Assembly (NCBI GenBank): GCA_012728415.1
Contig: JAAYFD010000048.1
Location: 1-37,464 of the forward strand
Origin: Gammaproteobacteria bacterium
Lineage (GTDB): Bacteria; Pseudomonadota; Gammaproteobacteria; Pseudomonadales; Pseudomonadaceae
Reading direction: 5' to 3'
DNA: 37,464 nucleotides
The translations under genes and the position numbers were made by a program. This document shows, one piece after another, positions 17,807 to 30,562 of this stretch. The notes beneath the pieces are model-generated. The model was not told where the DNA came from, searched no databases, and worked only from the letters and a program-made list of their open reading frames with translations. Each line of letters begins with the position of its first letter. Position 1 is the stretch's first letter.

Positions 17807-19051
17807 ATGTTGCGTAGACGCGTCGTAGTAACCGGCCTTGGCATGCTGACTCCACTGGGGCTTGATGTGGCCTCGAGCTGGGCAGGCATTCTTGCGGGCC
17901 GAAGCGGTATTGCTCCGATTGAACACATGAACGTGGAAGCTTTCAGCACCCGCTTTGGCGGTTCGGTGAAGGGCTTTGATGTCGGGCAGTACATGCCGCC
18001 CAAGGAAGCGCGCAAGTTCGATCTGTTCATCCAGTACGGACTGGCAGCCTGTTATCAGGCAATGCACGACTCGGGGCTCGAAGTAACTGATGCCAACCGT
18101 AGCCGCATCGGTGTGGTTATGGGGTCCGGCATTGGCGGTCTGACCAACATTGAAGAAACGTGCCAGACCTTGTTTGACAAGGGGCCGCGGCGTATTTCTC
18201 CGTTCTTCGTGCCGGGTTCCATTATCAATATGGTGTCCGGTGCCCTGTCCATGCAGCTGGGTTTGCAGGGCCCCAACTATGCCATTACTACGGCCTGCAC
18301 CACAGGGACTCACTGCATAGGCTCTGCAGCCCGTACCATTATGTATGGCGATGCCGACGTGATGGTTGCCGGTGGTTCTGAGATGGCTACTTGTGGCCTG
18401 GGGCTGGGTGGCTTTGCCGCATCCCGTGCGCTATCCACGCGTAATGATGACCCGCAGGCAGCCAGCCGTCCGTGGGATGCCGGCCGTGACGGTTTTGTAT
18501 TGTCCGATGGCTCCGGTGCAGTCGTTCTGGAAGAGCTGGAGCATGCACGTGCACGCGGCGCCACCATTTATGCCGAGGTGGCCGGTTTTGGCATGAGCTC
18601 GGACGCTTTCCATATGACCCTGCCGCCTGAAGACGGCAATGGTGCGGCACGTTGCATGGCCAGTGCGGTCCGCGATGCAGGTCTGGATACGACAGCTATC
18701 GACTACGTCAACGCGCACGGTACATCAACGCCAGCGGGTGATGTTGCTGAGGTTAAAGCGTTAAAGTCCGTATTTGGCGAGCATGCTTATCAGCTCAGTG
18801 TCAGTTCGACCAAGTCGATGACAGGTCATTTGCTGGGTGCAGCGGGTGCGGTTGAAGCCATCTTCAGTGTGTTGGCCATCCGCGACCAGGTTGCGCCACC
18901 CACTATCAACCTAGATGAGCCGGGTGAAGGCTGCGACCTGGACTTTGTCCCGCACCAGGCCAGAGAGCGTCCGGTTAACGCGGTACTGTCCAACTCGTTT
19001 GGTTTCGGCGGTACTAATGGCACCTTGGTGTTTACCCGGTTCAGCGAGTGA
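17807..19051 (+). CDS. fabF: 3-oxoacyl-ACP synthase II FabF
   Basis: FabF is the condensing enzyme that elongates acyl-ACP. The 414-residue thiolase-fold protein carries the KAS II triad: Cys164 (TTACTTGTH), His304 (HGTSTPAGD) and His341 ([10 protein letters not shown]). It also has the C-terminal SFGFGGTN loop. The ATG at 17807 follows GAAGAGGG. Its stop overlaps the pabC GTG start. Confidence 0.96.
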   Translation: MLRRRVVVTGLGMLTPLGLDVASSWAGILAGRSGIAPIEHMNVEAFSTRFGGSVKGFDVGQYMPPKEARKFDLFIQYGLAACYQAMHDSGLEVTDANRSRIGVVMGSGIGGLTNIEETCQTLFDKGPRRISPFFVPGSIINMVSGALSMQLGLQGPNYAITTACTTGTHCIGSAARTIMYGDADVMVAGGSEMATCGLGLGGFAASRALSTRNDDPQAASRPWDAGRDGFVLSDGSGAVVLEELEHARARGATIYAEVAGFGMSSDAFHMTLPPEDGNGAARCMASAVRDAGLDTTAIDYVNAHGTSTPAGDVAEVKALKSVFGEHAYQLSVSSTKSMTGHLLGAAGAVEAIFSVLAIRDQVAPPTINLDEPGEGCDLDFVPHQARERPVNAVLSNSFGFGGTNGTLVFTRFSE

Positions 19052-19859
19052 TTGACAGCCGGATTGACGGCCAGCCAGCTGCGTCCGTGGCACTGGCCGA
19101 CCGTGGGTTGGCCTATGGTGACGGACTGTTTGAAACCATGCGGGTTGAGCGGGGCAAAATTGCCTTGCTCGACCGGCATATGCAGCGCCTTCAGCTGGGT
19201 TGCCGGCGTTTGCATATTCCGCTGGACATACAGCTGGTACGTCGGGAGGTCTGCAGTTTTGCCCAAGAGTTGCAGCAGGGTGTCTGCAAGCTCATCCTGA
19301 CCCGCGGTGACGGTACGAGGGGCTATGGCTTGCCACAGCCTGCTACGCCCCGTCGCATCCTGCAGGCCGCCCCCTTGCCGCAATGGCCGGCACAAAATGC
19401 ACACTTTGGCGTTTGCCTGTATCCCTGCCAGACCCGTCTGGCAATTCAGCCCCTGCTGGCTGGCCTGAAGCATCTGAACCGGCTGGAACAGGTACTGGCC
19501 CGCGCCGAGTGGCAAGACCCCGCTTTTGCCGAAGGGCTGATGCTGGACACTTCTGGCCGCATTATTGAAGGTGTGTTCAGCAATGTTTTTTTTGTATGTG
19601 GAAACACGCTGTTAACGCCTGCCCTGAGCGGGAGCGGCGTAGCCGGCATCATGCGGGAACAGGTGCTGGAACTGGCTGCAGGGCAGGGCCTGGCGGTAGA
19701 GATTGCCGACCTGTATCCTGACCAGCTGGGCAGGATGGACGAGGTCTTTACCTGTAACAGCCTGTATGGCATTTGGCCGGTGCTGGAGTATGCCGGCCAT
19801 AGCTGGCCCGCAGGGCCGCTGACACGCAGGCTGCAATCGCTTATCAACGGACAGGACAC

Positions 19860-19863
<4 letters not shown>
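19048..19863 (+). CDS. pabC: Aminodeoxychorismate lyase PabC
   Basis: PabC is a PLP enzyme that releases p-aminobenzoate and pyruvate from aminodeoxychorismate for folate synthesis. The 271-residue class IV aminotransferase fold shows [12 protein letters not shown] at the N-terminus, RGDGTRGYG, the PLP lysine Lys141 ([13 protein letters not shown]) and EGVFSNVFF. It starts with GTG at 19048, overlapping the fabF stop (GTGA). Its own stop overlaps mltG (ATGA). Confidence 0.95.
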
Positions 19864-22529
<2,666 letters not shown>

Positions 22530-22555
22530 AGGACGCCGAGTAATTACCCGGGCTG

Positions 22556-22645
22556 TCGGGTCGCTGTTGAAAAGCCGCTCAAAATGCTCACTTGCTACCA
22601 GTAAACCGGGCTTTTTCGCTATTTTCGCCTAGCCCTGGCTGCCTC
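22556..22645. other. Intergenic segment with partial palindromes upstream of pilZ
   Basis: The 236-base holB-pilZ gap contains a stretch (CTCAAAATGCTCACTTGCTA, then CAGTAAACCGGGCTTTTTCG) whose layout looks like a dispersed intergenic element rather than a gene leader. I cannot name the element with certainty. No open frame of note crosses it. Confidence 0.2.
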
Positions 22646-22703
22646 GCCAACGTTATTCAGCCCATCCTGAGCAAGCCGGTTAGCTATTGTATATGGTCTG
22701 TGC

Positions 22704-22733
22704 TTGTCGTTTATTTATCCGGTCTTGCATAAT
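22704..22733 (+). promoter_or_regulatory. Putative pilZ promoter
   Basis: TTGTCG (22704-22709) and CATAAT (22728-22733) are separated by 18 bases and lie 32 bases before the pilZ ATG. Together with the 236-base gap this suggests that pilZ can be transcribed independently of holB. Confidence 0.45.
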
Positions 22734-22765
22734 GGGGACAGATTAAGCCGTCAAAGGAGCGTTTT

Positions 22766-23122
22766 ATGGGACTACCACCGGGACTGGGAGCACGACATGG
22801 CATCATGTCGTTAACAATCAAGGACAAGGCAGTGCTCTACGCTGCTTACATGCCCTTTGTAAAAAATGGCGGGTTGTTCATCCCCACCAATAAGAGTTTT
22901 CAGATCGGCGATGAGGTATTTCTGTTGCTAAACCTGATGGAAGAGCCAGAAAAACTGCCGATTGCCGGCAAGGTCGTGTGGGTTACGCCGCGCGGAGCCC
23001 ATGGCAACCGGGCTTCGGGCATTGGGGTTCAGTTCAGTGAAAACGATCTTGCCGTGCGCAATAAAGTCGAACAATATCTGGCCGGTGCACTGCAGACAGA
23101 TCGCCCCACACACACGTTCTAG
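22766..23122 (+). CDS. pilZ: Type IV pilus assembly protein PilZ
   Basis: The 118-residue single-domain PilZ protein is required for type IV pilus biogenesis in Pseudomonas. It matches the Pseudomonas form throughout: GLPPGLGARHGIMSLTIKDK, AAYMPFVKNGGLFIP, GDEVFLLLNL, RASGIGVQF and the terminal RPTHTF. It lacks the RxxxR motif needed to bind cyclic di-GMP, as is known for this PilZ type. AAAGGAGCG lies in front of the ATG at 22766. Confidence 0.96.
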   Translation: MGLPPGLGARHGIMSLTIKDKAVLYAAYMPFVKNGGLFIPTNKSFQIGDEVFLLLNLMEEPEKLPIAGKVVWVTPRGAHGNRASGIGVQFSENDLAVRNKVEQYLAGALQTDRPTHTF

Positions 23123-23200
23123 CGTTCAGAGTGCCATTTCCGTTGCTGCAAGAGCAGGTCTGCACGGTGTGTCCATCCTGTTCCGCGTGGGGGGCAGGAG

Positions 23201-23225
23201 CGCAGCCGGTAGGGCTGCGTTTAAA
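23201..23225 (+). terminator. Weak stem-loop after pilZ
   Basis: CGCAGCC (23201-23207) and GGCTGCG (23213-23219) form a 7-bp GC-rich stem followed by only TTT and then AAAA. It is a possible inefficient terminator in the pilZ-tatD gap. Confidence 0.35.
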
Positions 23226-23281
23226 ACAATTACCACTGATACTGCCCGCTGGCCGGGCTAATGTTTGGAAACCAAGGTTAC

Positions 23282-24070
23282 ATGCTGATTGATTCACACT
23301 GCCATCTTGACCGACTGGATCTGACCGCTTTTGACGGCAGTCTGGATGCCGTACTGGATTCAGCCCGGGCGCGTGGTGTCAGACATTTTTTATGCATTGG
23401 CATCAGCACCGAAAATGCTGCCACTGTACGTGCGTTTACCGAGCGCTATGCCGATGTCGACTGCTCTGTAGGCGTACACCCGCTGGACCTGGTGCGTGGT
23501 GGCGAGCCAACGCTGGACTGGCTGCTGGAAGAGCTGGAGCATCCGGGTGTCGTGGCTGTCGGTGAGACAGGCTTAGACTACTACTATCAGACTGAAACAG
23601 CGGTGATGCAACAGGATTCTTTCCGCTTGCACCTTGAGGCGGCACGCCAGACCGGCAAGCCGGTAGTAGTGCATACCCGGGATGCCAAGGCGGACACCTT
23701 GGCCCTGCTGCACGAGGCTGACCTGCCCAATGCCGGTGTTATGCACTGTTTTACCGAAGACTGGGACATGGCCAAAGCCTGCCTTGACCTTGGATACTAT
23801 ATTTCCTTTTCCGGCATCGTCACATTTCGCAATGCCGACATGCTGCGTGAAGTCGCGCGCAAGGTGCCGGCTGACCGCTTGCTGGTCGAAACCGACTCGC
23901 CATACCTTGCGCCGGTACCGCATCGCGGCAAGAAAAACTTTCCCGGTCACGTCGCTGATGTAGCGGCTTTCCTTGCACAGTGGCGTGGTGAAAGCTACGA
24001 GCAGCTGGCAGCGCAAACTACGGCCAACTTCAAGCGGCTGTTTCCACTGGCGCGTGTGGCTGATGAGTAA
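23282..24070 (+). CDS. TatD family metal-dependent hydrolase (YcfH-like)
   Basis: The 262-residue TIM-barrel protein belongs to the TatD DNase family. Metal-binding motifs are in order: SHCHLD (H6, H8), [32 protein letters not shown] and [15 protein letters not shown]. The family includes 3'-5' exonucleases and D-aminoacyl-tRNA-deacylase-like enzymes, so the substrate is uncertain. The ATG at 23282 is preferred because AAGG lies just upstream and the protein then starts at the conserved MLIDSH. In Pseudomonas it usually follows pilZ. The last codons overlap ung. Confidence 0.92.
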   Translation: MLIDSHCHLDRLDLTAFDGSLDAVLDSARARGVRHFLCIGISTENAATVRAFTERYADVDCSVGVHPLDLVRGGEPTLDWLLEELEHPGVVAVGETGLDYYYQTETAVMQQDSFRLHLEAARQTGKPVVVHTRDAKADTLALLHEADLPNAGVMHCFTEDWDMAKACLDLGYYISFSGIVTFRNADMLREVARKVPADRLLVETDSPYLAPVPHRGKKNFPGHVADVAAFLAQWRGESYEQLAAQTTANFKRLFPLARVADE

Positions 24071-24752
24071 GCCTGGTGTGCAGCTGGAGGAGAGCTGGAA
24101 GCAGGCGCTGGCCGGAGAGTTTGAGCAGCCCTATATGCAGCAGCTGGGCGATTTTTTACGCGCCGAGAAGGCAGCTGGCAAGCGAATCTATCCGCCGGGC
24201 GGACAGATTTTCAATGCGCTTAATCTGACGCCGCTGCCAGCTGTAAAAGTAGTCATCCTTGGACAAGACCCCTACCATGGTGAGGGTCAGGCACACGGGT
24301 TGAGCTTTTCAGTACCCCATGGCGTACCGCCACCACCTTCGTTGCAAAATATTTTCAAGGAGCTGCAGCGTGACCTTAATATTCCGCTGCCAAATCATGG
24401 TTGCCTGCAAAGCTGGGCAGAACAGGGGGTATTGCTGCTTAATACTGCGTTGACGGTCGAGGCAGCGCAAGCAGGTTCGCATGCCAAAGCGGGCTGGCAC
24501 CGGTTTACCGATCGCATTATCGAAGTGGTCAATGCCGAATGCCGGCATGTGGTGTTTTTACTCTGGGGAGCGCATGCACGCAGCAAAAGCACCTTGCTGG
24601 ATCCGAAAAAACATCTGATTCTGACGACAGCTCATCCGTCACCGCTGTCGGCCTATCGCGGCTTTTTGGGCTGTGGTCATTTTAGCCGCTGCAATCAGTT
24701 TTTACAGCAAATGGGGCGCGAGCCGGTCAATTGGCAGCTGCCGGCAGCCTGA
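24063..24752 (+). CDS. ung: Uracil-DNA glycosylase, family 1
   Basis: Ung removes uracil from DNA. The 229-residue protein has [18 protein letters not shown] with the catalytic Asp69, [18 protein letters not shown], and [17 protein letters not shown] with His191. The ATG at 24063 overlaps the tatD end by eight bases. No terminator is evident after the gene. Confidence 0.97.
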   Translation: MSKPGVQLEESWKQALAGEFEQPYMQQLGDFLRAEKAAGKRIYPPGGQIFNALNLTPLPAVKVVILGQDPYHGEGQAHGLSFSVPHGVPPPPSLQNIFKELQRDLNIPLPNHGCLQSWAEQGVLLLNTALTVEAAQAGSHAKAGWHRFTDRIIEVVNAECRHVVFLLWGAHARSKSTLLDPKKHLILTTAHPSPLSAYRGFLGCGHFSRCNQFLQQMGREPVNWQLPAA

Positions 24753-25052
24753 CATACATGTAATCGGGCCCGGTTTGAGGCGTAAAACGGCGTTTGCATC
24801 ACCAGTCATACACCAGCCACGCACATGAGCTTTGTGACGGCGGCGCATCCATGGTGATAATAAGGCTTTTGCTTCGGCACTGCCGTATGCCAGCGGGCAG
24901 TCAAGGGCTGAGCTTGGCGTGACATCCTGGCGGCCGGGCCGGGCTGGTGCGGACACAGATGCTTTTACGCTAATGTTATGCCAAACAGGATTATGGCTGG
25001 CCGACATTTATCGTTATCATTGACGTATTTTTCGATAGGGCGCAGAAAATTC
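24753..25052. other. Gap between ung and cysM, no feature recognised
   Basis: This 300-base stretch holds no convincing gene. A minus-strand open frame of 101 codons enters it from the ung 3' end but has no recognisable sequence. A small inverted repeat, ACTGCC/GGCAGT (24879-24884, 24896-24901), is the only structure noted. The cysM promoter must lie here or upstream, but I cannot place it with confidence. Confidence 0.4.
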
Positions 25053-25943
25053 ATGCAGTATCCGACCCTTGCCGACTGTATCGGCAATACTCCCCTCATT
25101 CGTCTGCAGCGACTCGGCTGTGAGACAGGCAATACCTTGCTGGTCAAGCTGGAAGGCAACAACCCGGCCGGCTCGGTGAAAGACCGGCCGGCATTCGCCA
25201 TGATTGAGCAGGCTGAACGGGCTGGGCATATCCAGCCGGGAGATACCCTCATCGAAGCCACCTCCGGCAATACCGGAATTGCTCTGGCCATGGCTGCCGC
25301 CATCAAAGGGTATCGTATGATTCTGATCATGCCCGACAGTTCCACAGCCGAACGCAAGGCAGCCATGACTGCCTATGGTGCCGAGCTGTTGCTGACCGAA
25401 ACCATGGAATCGGCCCGTGATCTGGCTCTGGAAATGCAGGAGCAGGGCCGTGGGCGGGTGTTGAACCAGTTTGCCAACCCGGATAACCCCAATGCCCACT
25501 ACTGCGGCACAGGCCCTGAAATTTGGCAACAGACGGCCGGGCAAATTACTCATTTTGTCAGTGCGATGGGCACCACTGGTACCATCATGGGTGTGTCGCG
25601 TTACCTGAAAGAACAAAACCCTGAAGTGCAGATTGTCGGCCTGCAGCCAGAGCCTGACGCGTCCATCCCAGGCATTCGCCGTTGGCCCGAAGCCTACTTG
25701 CCAGAGATTTTTGAGGCTAGCCGGGTTGATCGTGTGGTCGACATGGGGCAGCAGGAAGCGGAAGACTGCATGCGCAGGCTGGCCCGTGAAGAGGGTATAT
25801 TTTGTGGTGTATCTTCTGGCGGAGCTGTGGCTGCAATGCTGCGCCTTGCCCGTGAAGTAAAAAATGCCACCCTGGTTGCCATCATCTGTGACCGTGGCGA
25901 TCGCTACCTGTCCAGCGGCATCTATAACGAGGCTGCAGAGTGA
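25053..25943 (+). CDS. cysM: Cysteine synthase B (O-acetylserine sulfhydrylase)
   Basis: CysM is a PLP enzyme that makes cysteine from O-acetylserine and sulfide, or S-sulfocysteine from thiosulfate. The 296-residue protein has the PLP lysine Lys43 (GSVKDRPA), EATSGNTGIALAMAAAIKG, GTTGTIMGVSRYLKE and SSGGAVAAMLR. The shorter CysM-type length and the IPGIRRWPEAYLP region favour CysM over CysK. The start at 25053 (MQYPTLADCIGNTPL) matches the family. The stop overlaps the rlmD GTG. Confidence 0.95.
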   Translation: MQYPTLADCIGNTPLIRLQRLGCETGNTLLVKLEGNNPAGSVKDRPAFAMIEQAERAGHIQPGDTLIEATSGNTGIALAMAAAIKGYRMILIMPDSSTAERKAAMTAYGAELLLTETMESARDLALEMQEQGRGRVLNQFANPDNPNAHYCGTGPEIWQQTAGQITHFVSAMGTTGTIMGVSRYLKEQNPEVQIVGLQPEPDASIPGIRRWPEAYLPEIFEASRVDRVVDMGQQEAEDCMRRLAREEGIFCGVSSGGAVAAMLRLAREVKNATLVAIICDRGDRYLSSGIYNEAAE

Positions 25944-27292
25944 GCCGTCAGTCGCGTCAGGGGTTGCGTTTTCAACCGGCTGGTGGCACGCGGCAAAAAG
26001 GCCCCGCGGCAGGACAGAAACAAGTATTGAGCATTGAGCGGCTGGCTCATGACGGCCGTGGCATAGCTTTTGTCGACGGGCGTAGCTGGTTTGTCAGTGG
26101 GGCCCTGCCGCAAGAGCTGGTGCGTGTCAGGGTGCTGGCGGCTCGCAGCAAGGTGGTCGATGCCATTGCGGAAGAGGTCCAGCAGGCCAGCCCGCAGCGT
26201 ATTGAGCCGTTTTGCCCGCTTGCTGGTGTTTGTGGGGGGTGCACCCTGCAGCATATGCCGCTGGAGCAGCAGCGCCGTTTGAAACAGGAATATCTGGCTG
26301 AGCAGCTGCAGCGCAACGGAGTGTTGGCGGAACAGTGGGAGCAGCCATTACTGGCCGGCGATCGAGGTTATCGCCGGCGGACCCGGCTTTCACTGCGAGT
26401 GGACAAAACCGGCTGTGTACAGCTGGGATATCGTGCGCTGGCATCACGCGAAATTGTCAATATCCGGCAGTGTCCGATACTGGTACCGGAGTTGCAGGCT
26501 GTGTTGCCGCAGCTGACAGATTTTGTTGGCGCGATGCAGCAACCGCAAGCCATCGGTCACCTGGAGCTGCTTTTTGGCAACACAGTGGCTGTACTGGTAC
26601 GCTTGATCCGCCCGGTCACAGATGTCTGGCAGCAAGCCTGGCGTGATTTCTGCAACAAGACAGGGCTGCAGCTGTGGTGGCAAACCGGCGCTGAGCCTTT
26701 TCCTGACCAGCCGGGCAGTCGCCTTGCCTACCACCTGGCAGACCAGGCATTGGACATTGATTGCCGCCCGGGAGACTTTGTTCAGGTCAATGCAGCACTG
26801 AACCAGCAGATGGTCAATCGTGCGCTGGGCTGGCTCGGTGTACAACCGACTGACCGGGTGTTGGACCTGTTTTGTGGATTGGGCAACTTCAGTCTGCCTT
26901 TGGCCCAGCAGGCTGCTGAGGTTGTTGCTGTTGAAGGTGTGACCGCGATGGTGGAGCGGGCACGCCGCAGTGCTGCTGTCCAGAAACTGGATAATCTGCA
27001 CTTTTATGCTGCAGACCTGTCACAGAGCCTGGCTGACCGGCACTGGGCGAGCGAGCCTTTCGACCTTATTGTGCTGGACCCACCACGTGATGGAGCCATG
27101 CAGATAACCAGCCAGCTGGCAAGGTTTGCTGCCCGCAAGATACTTTATGTTTCTTGCAACCCGGCAACACTGGCCCGGGATGCAGCCCTGCTGAGCAAAC
27201 AGGGTTACCAGTTGGTACGTGTTTGCAGCCTGGACATGTTCAGTCATACGAGCCACGTGGAAGCCATGGCCCTGTTTGTAAAAACCGCATAG
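25940..27292 (+). CDS. rlmD: 23S rRNA (uracil-1939-C5) methyltransferase RlmD
   Basis: RlmD methylates U1939 of 23S rRNA. The 450-residue protein has a TRAM domain (about 25-85), the iron-sulfur cysteines C92, C98 and C101 plus a later Cys in IRQCP, an SAM-binding LDLFCGLGNFSLPLA segment, DPPRDG, and the catalytic Cys406 in YVSCNPATLARD. It starts with GTG overlapping the cysM stop (GTGA). Confidence 0.96.
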   Translation: MSRQSRQGLRFQPAGGTRQKGPAAGQKQVLSIERLAHDGRGIAFVDGRSWFVSGALPQELVRVRVLAARSKVVDAIAEEVQQASPQRIEPFCPLAGVCGGCTLQHMPLEQQRRLKQEYLAEQLQRNGVLAEQWEQPLLAGDRGYRRRTRLSLRVDKTGCVQLGYRALASREIVNIRQCPILVPELQAVLPQLTDFVGAMQQPQAIGHLELLFGNTVAVLVRLIRPVTDVWQQAWRDFCNKTGLQLWWQTGAEPFPDQPGSRLAYHLADQALDIDCRPGDFVQVNAALNQQMVNRALGWLGVQPTDRVLDLFCGLGNFSLPLAQQAAEVVAVEGVTAMVERARRSAAVQKLDNLHFYAADLSQSLADRHWASEPFDLIVLDPPRDGAMQITSQLARFAARKILYVSCNPATLARDAALLSKQGYQLVRVCSLDMFSHTSHVEAMALFVKTA

Positions 27293-27305
27293 TTAAGGAA
27301 ATCTC

Positions 27306-29546
27306 ATGGTTCAAGTGAGAACTCAGCATCCCCTCAATGCCGATGGCAGTATTGACCTGGAGCGCTGGGTTGCGCACCTGCAGGAGGTGGATGGCAGCCT
27401 GGATGCAGCTTGCTTGCTGCGTGCTTGTGAGTTTGCCCGTGATGCAGAGTTGCAGGCGCATGCAGCGAAAAACCTTTGGCCCGATGGCAGCTCAAGTTTG
27501 CAGACAGGGCTGGAAACGGCACAGATCCTGGTGGACCTGATGCTGGATGAAGACACCTTGCAGGCTGCCATCCTGTATCGTACCGTGCGCGAAAACAAGG
27601 CCAGCCTGGCGCAGGTTGAGCAAGCATTTGGTGCAACAGTAGCCAAGCTGATCGATGGCGTACTGCGTATGGCGGCGATCAGCGCCAGCCTGAATCCACG
27701 TGAGTCGGTGGTGCTTAATGCCCAGACTCAAGTGGAAAACTTGCGCAAGATGCTGGTGGCCATGGTTGATGATGTGCGCGTGGCACTGATCAAGCTGGCG
27801 GAGCGTACCTGCGCTATTCGTGCCGTCAAGAATGCGCCGGATGACAAGCGTTACCGCGTTGCCCGCGAAGTGTTCGATATCTATGCCCCGTTGGCGCATC
27901 GTCTGGGCATTGGTCATATCAAGTGGGAGCTGGAAGATCTGTCGTTCCGCTATCTTGAGCCCAAGCAGTACATGCATATTGCCGGGCTGCTGCACGAAAG
28001 GCGGCTCGACCGGCAGCGTTTCATTGACGATGTGGTGCAACAACTCAATAGCGAAATGCAGGCAGCCGAGATTGACGCGGAGATTAGCGGACGGGTTAAG
28101 CACATTTATTCCATCTGGCGCAAGATGCAGAAAAAAAACCTGCGTTTTAGCGAAATTTACGATGTGCGTGCCGTGCGCATTTTGGTGCCGGAGGTGCGTG
28201 ACTGCTATACCGCACTGGGTGTCGTGCACAGTCTGTGGAACAACATTGCCCGCGAGTTTGATGACTACATCGCCAACCCCAAGGAAAACGGCTATCGTTC
28301 CCTGCATACCGCTGTGATTGGCCCCGAGGGCAAGGTGCTGGAAGTGCAGATCCGTACCCGCGCCATGCACGAGGAGGCCGAGCTGGGTGTGTGTGCCCAC
28401 TGGCGCTACAAGGGAACCGATGTTAATAGTCGCTCCGATCATTACGAAGAAAAGATTGCCTGGTTGCGTCAGGTTCTGGAGTGGCATGAGGAGCTGGGCG
28501 ATATCGGCGGGCTGGCCGAAGAATTGCGTGTAGATTTTGAGCCTGACCGGGTTTATGTGTTCACACCGGATGGCCATGCTATTGATCTGCCCAGGGGGTC
28601 GACACCGTTGGACTTTGCCTACCGGGTACACACCGAAGTGGGGCACAACTGCAGGGGTGCCAAGATCGACGGACGAATTGTGCCGCTGACCTACCACCTG
28701 AAAACCGGTGATCAGGTAGAGATCATTACCAGCAAAAGCGGTGCGCCCAGCCGCGACTGGCTTAATCCCAACCTGGGTTACGTCAATACGGCAAGAGCGC
28801 GGGCCAAGGTGGTGCACTGGTTCAAACTGCAGGACCGGGAGCAGAATGTCGAGGCCGGCCAGCAGATGCTGGAGCGCGAGCTGAACCGCCTGGCGTTGAT
28901 GCCGGTAAATTTCGATAAGCTGGCAGAGCGGCTTAACTTGCGTGGTGCCGAAGATCTGTTTGCCGCGATTGGTGGTGGTGATATTCGTCTGGCTCAGGCC
29001 ACTGGTGCTGCCCAGAGTCTGCTCGACAAGGGTCAGCGCAGCCAGACGCTGGATCTGGTTCCGCGCAAGCCGACGATACATGCCGATACACCGCGTGACG
29101 AGGTGCGTATTGAAGGGGTCGGCAACCTGCTGACGCAAATTGCCAAGTGCTGTCAGCCAGTGCCGGGTGAGCCCATCACTGGTTACATCACCATGGGCCG
29201 GGGGGTGACCATTCACCGGCAGGACTGCCCAACCGTACTTGGTTTGGCCGAGCGCGAGCCAGAGCGCATTATCCAGGTCAGCTGGGGCAATGAGCCTGTA
29301 CAAACGTATCCGGTCAATGTTTTGATTCGCGCGTATGACCGCTCGGGCCTGCTTAGTGACATCACTCAGGTGCTGTTCAATGAAAAGGTTAATGTGGTCG
29401 CGCTACAGACCAGCACCAGCAAGGAAGACAACAGTGCGCTGATCCAGCTGACGATCGAAGTCTCTACACTGGATACCCTCAGCCGGTTGCTTAACCGCCT
29501 GGATCAGCTGCCCAACGTGATAGAAGCGCGGCGCCAGCGCAATTGA
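27306..29546 (+). CDS. relA: GTP pyrophosphokinase RelA
   Basis: RelA makes (p)ppGpp on ribosomes stalled with uncharged tRNA. The 746-residue protein has the inactive hydrolase-like N-terminal domain without an HD motif (LIDGVLRMAAIS), the synthetase domain (YDVRAVRIL, NPKENGYRSLHTAV, EVQIRTRAMHEEAE), a TGS domain (VYVFTPDGHAIDLPRGSTPLDFAY), the conserved-cysteine region (KCCQPVPG) and a C-terminal ACT domain. AAGGAAAT precedes the ATG. It is 13 bases after rlmD, the Pseudomonas cysM-rlmD-relA order. Confidence 0.97.
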   Translation: MVQVRTQHPLNADGSIDLERWVAHLQEVDGSLDAACLLRACEFARDAELQAHAAKNLWPDGSSSLQTGLETAQILVDLMLDEDTLQAAILYRTVRENKASLAQVEQAFGATVAKLIDGVLRMAAISASLNPRESVVLNAQTQVENLRKMLVAMVDDVRVALIKLAERTCAIRAVKNAPDDKRYRVAREVFDIYAPLAHRLGIGHIKWELEDLSFRYLEPKQYMHIAGLLHERRLDRQRFIDDVVQQLNSEMQAAEIDAEISGRVKHIYSIWRKMQKKNLRFSEIYDVRAVRILVPEVRDCYTALGVVHSLWNNIAREFDDYIANPKENGYRSLHTAVIGPEGKVLEVQIRTRAMHEEAELGVCAHWRYKGTDVNSRSDHYEEKIAWLRQVLEWHEELGDIGGLAEELRVDFEPDRVYVFTPDGHAIDLPRGSTPLDFAYRVHTEVGHNCRGAKIDGRIVPLTYHLKTGDQVEIITSKSGAPSRDWLNPNLGYVNTARARAKVVHWFKLQDREQNVEAGQQMLERELNRLALMPVNFDKLAERLNLRGAEDLFAAIGGGDIRLAQATGAAQSLLDKGQRSQTLDLVPRKPTIHADTPRDEVRIEGVGNLLTQIAKCCQPVPGEPITGYITMGRGVTIHRQDCPTVLGLAEREPERIIQVSWGNEPVQTYPVNVLIRAYDRSGLLSDITQVLFNEKVNVVALQTSTSKEDNSALIQLTIEVSTLDTLSRLLNRLDQLPNVIEARRQRN

Positions 29547-29571
29547 TGAAGGCTTGCAGGCCCTGGGGCGT

Positions 29572-29599
29572 GAGCCGGCTGGCTGACAGGCTCTTTGTT
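29572..29599 (+). terminator. Possible terminator after relA
   Basis: GAGCC (29572-29576) and GGCTC (29589-29593) form a short stem followed by TTTGTTT, between the converging relA and cmoB genes. The stem is only five pairs. Confidence 0.4.
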
Positions 29600-30562
29600 T
29601 TAGCGCGGCTTGTCAGCCAGAATCACTGCCCGGCGCGGTGCCGGCAGGCCTTCAACGGTAAGGCTGTGGTCGTTCGGGTCAAGAAAGGACTCCAGTGACT
29701 GCCATTGCATCCAGTCGGTGCTGCGCTGCTCTTCAATGGTGGTGATGCTTTCATCCACACAGCGTACATTGCGAAAGCCGGCGCGTCGCAACCAGAGCAT
29801 CAGCGCCGCGACCGATGGTAAAAACCATACATTGCGCATCTGTGCGTAACGGTCCCCGGGCACCAATACCTGTTGCTCGTCACCTTCGACAACCAGGGTT
29901 TCCAGTACCAGCTCGCCGCCAGGCAGCAGGCAGTCCTTCAGCGCGAGCAGGTGGTCGATGGGTGATTTGCGGTGGTAAAGCACACCCATGGAAAAAACGG
30001 TATCAAAGCCTTCCAGCTTTGGCGGCAAGTCCTCCAGGGCAAAGGGCAAATGCCAGACTGGAGCTTGCGGCAGAAATTTTTTTATTGCATGAAACTGGCA
30101 GAAAAACAGCCAGTTGGGGTCAACCCCGACCAGAGTCCTGGCGCCGGCCCCGAGCATGCGCCACATGTAGTAGCCGTTGCCGCAGCCCACATCCAGTACA
30201 CGCTTGCCGGCAAGATTGAGGTGCGGAGCAACGCGCTCCCACTTCCAGTCCGAGCGCCATTCGGTATCCACATGCACACCAAACAAGTCGAACGGCCCCT
30301 TGCGCCAGGGGTGCAGGCCACGCAGTGCCGAATCCAGCAGCTGGCGTTGCTCATCGCTACAGGGGCCGCTCAACTCAAGGCGCTCGCTCAGTTCGTAGTG
30401 TTCGAGCTTAAGTTGCGGCATTTGCTGGACGGCATTCATCCAGCGTGGCAAGTCGCCGTGACCGGTATCGAAATGCCGATTGAACTGATCTTGTACCGAA
30501 CGGGCCCAGGATTTCAGCGGGGTGCGGTCCAAGTGACGGGCAAGGCTTGAAAAAACAATCAT
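29600..30562 (-). CDS. cmoB: tRNA U34 carboxymethyltransferase CmoB
   Basis: CmoB transfers a carboxymethyl group from carboxy-SAM to 5-hydroxyuridine 34 of tRNA, giving cmo5U. The 320-residue protein shows [21 protein letters not shown] and the SAM-fold [17 protein letters not shown], followed by [16 protein letters not shown]. The start at 30562 is supported by the ATGA overlap with the cmoA stop and by the family N-terminus; the open frame runs 11 codons further upstream, inside cmoA. Confidence 0.95.
   Translation of the reverse strand: MIVFSSLARHLDRTPLKSWARSVQDQFNRHFDTGHGDLPRWMNAVQQMPQLKLEHYELSERLELSGPCSDEQRQLLDSALRGLHPWRKGPFDLFGVHVDTEWRSDWKWERVAPHLNLAGKRVLDVGCGNGYYMWRMLGAGARTLVGVDPNWLFFCQFHAIKKFLPQAPVWHLPFALEDLPPKLEGFDTVFSMGVLYHRKSPIDHLLALKDCLLPGGELVLETLVVEGDEQQVLVPGDRYAQMRNVWFLPSVAALMLWLRRAGFRNVRCVDESITTIEEQRSTDWMQWQSLESFLDPNDHSLTVEGLPAPRRAVILADKPR

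Noticed and set aside
24702..25007. A 101-codon minus-strand open frame between ung and cysM
   Set aside because: It overlaps the ung 3' end, has no recognisable sequence or ribosome site, and its composition is that of non-coding DNA.
27492..29303. A 603-codon minus-strand open frame opposite relA
   Set aside because: It lies wholly inside relA, shows no known domain, and is explained by codon bias of the GC-rich sense gene.
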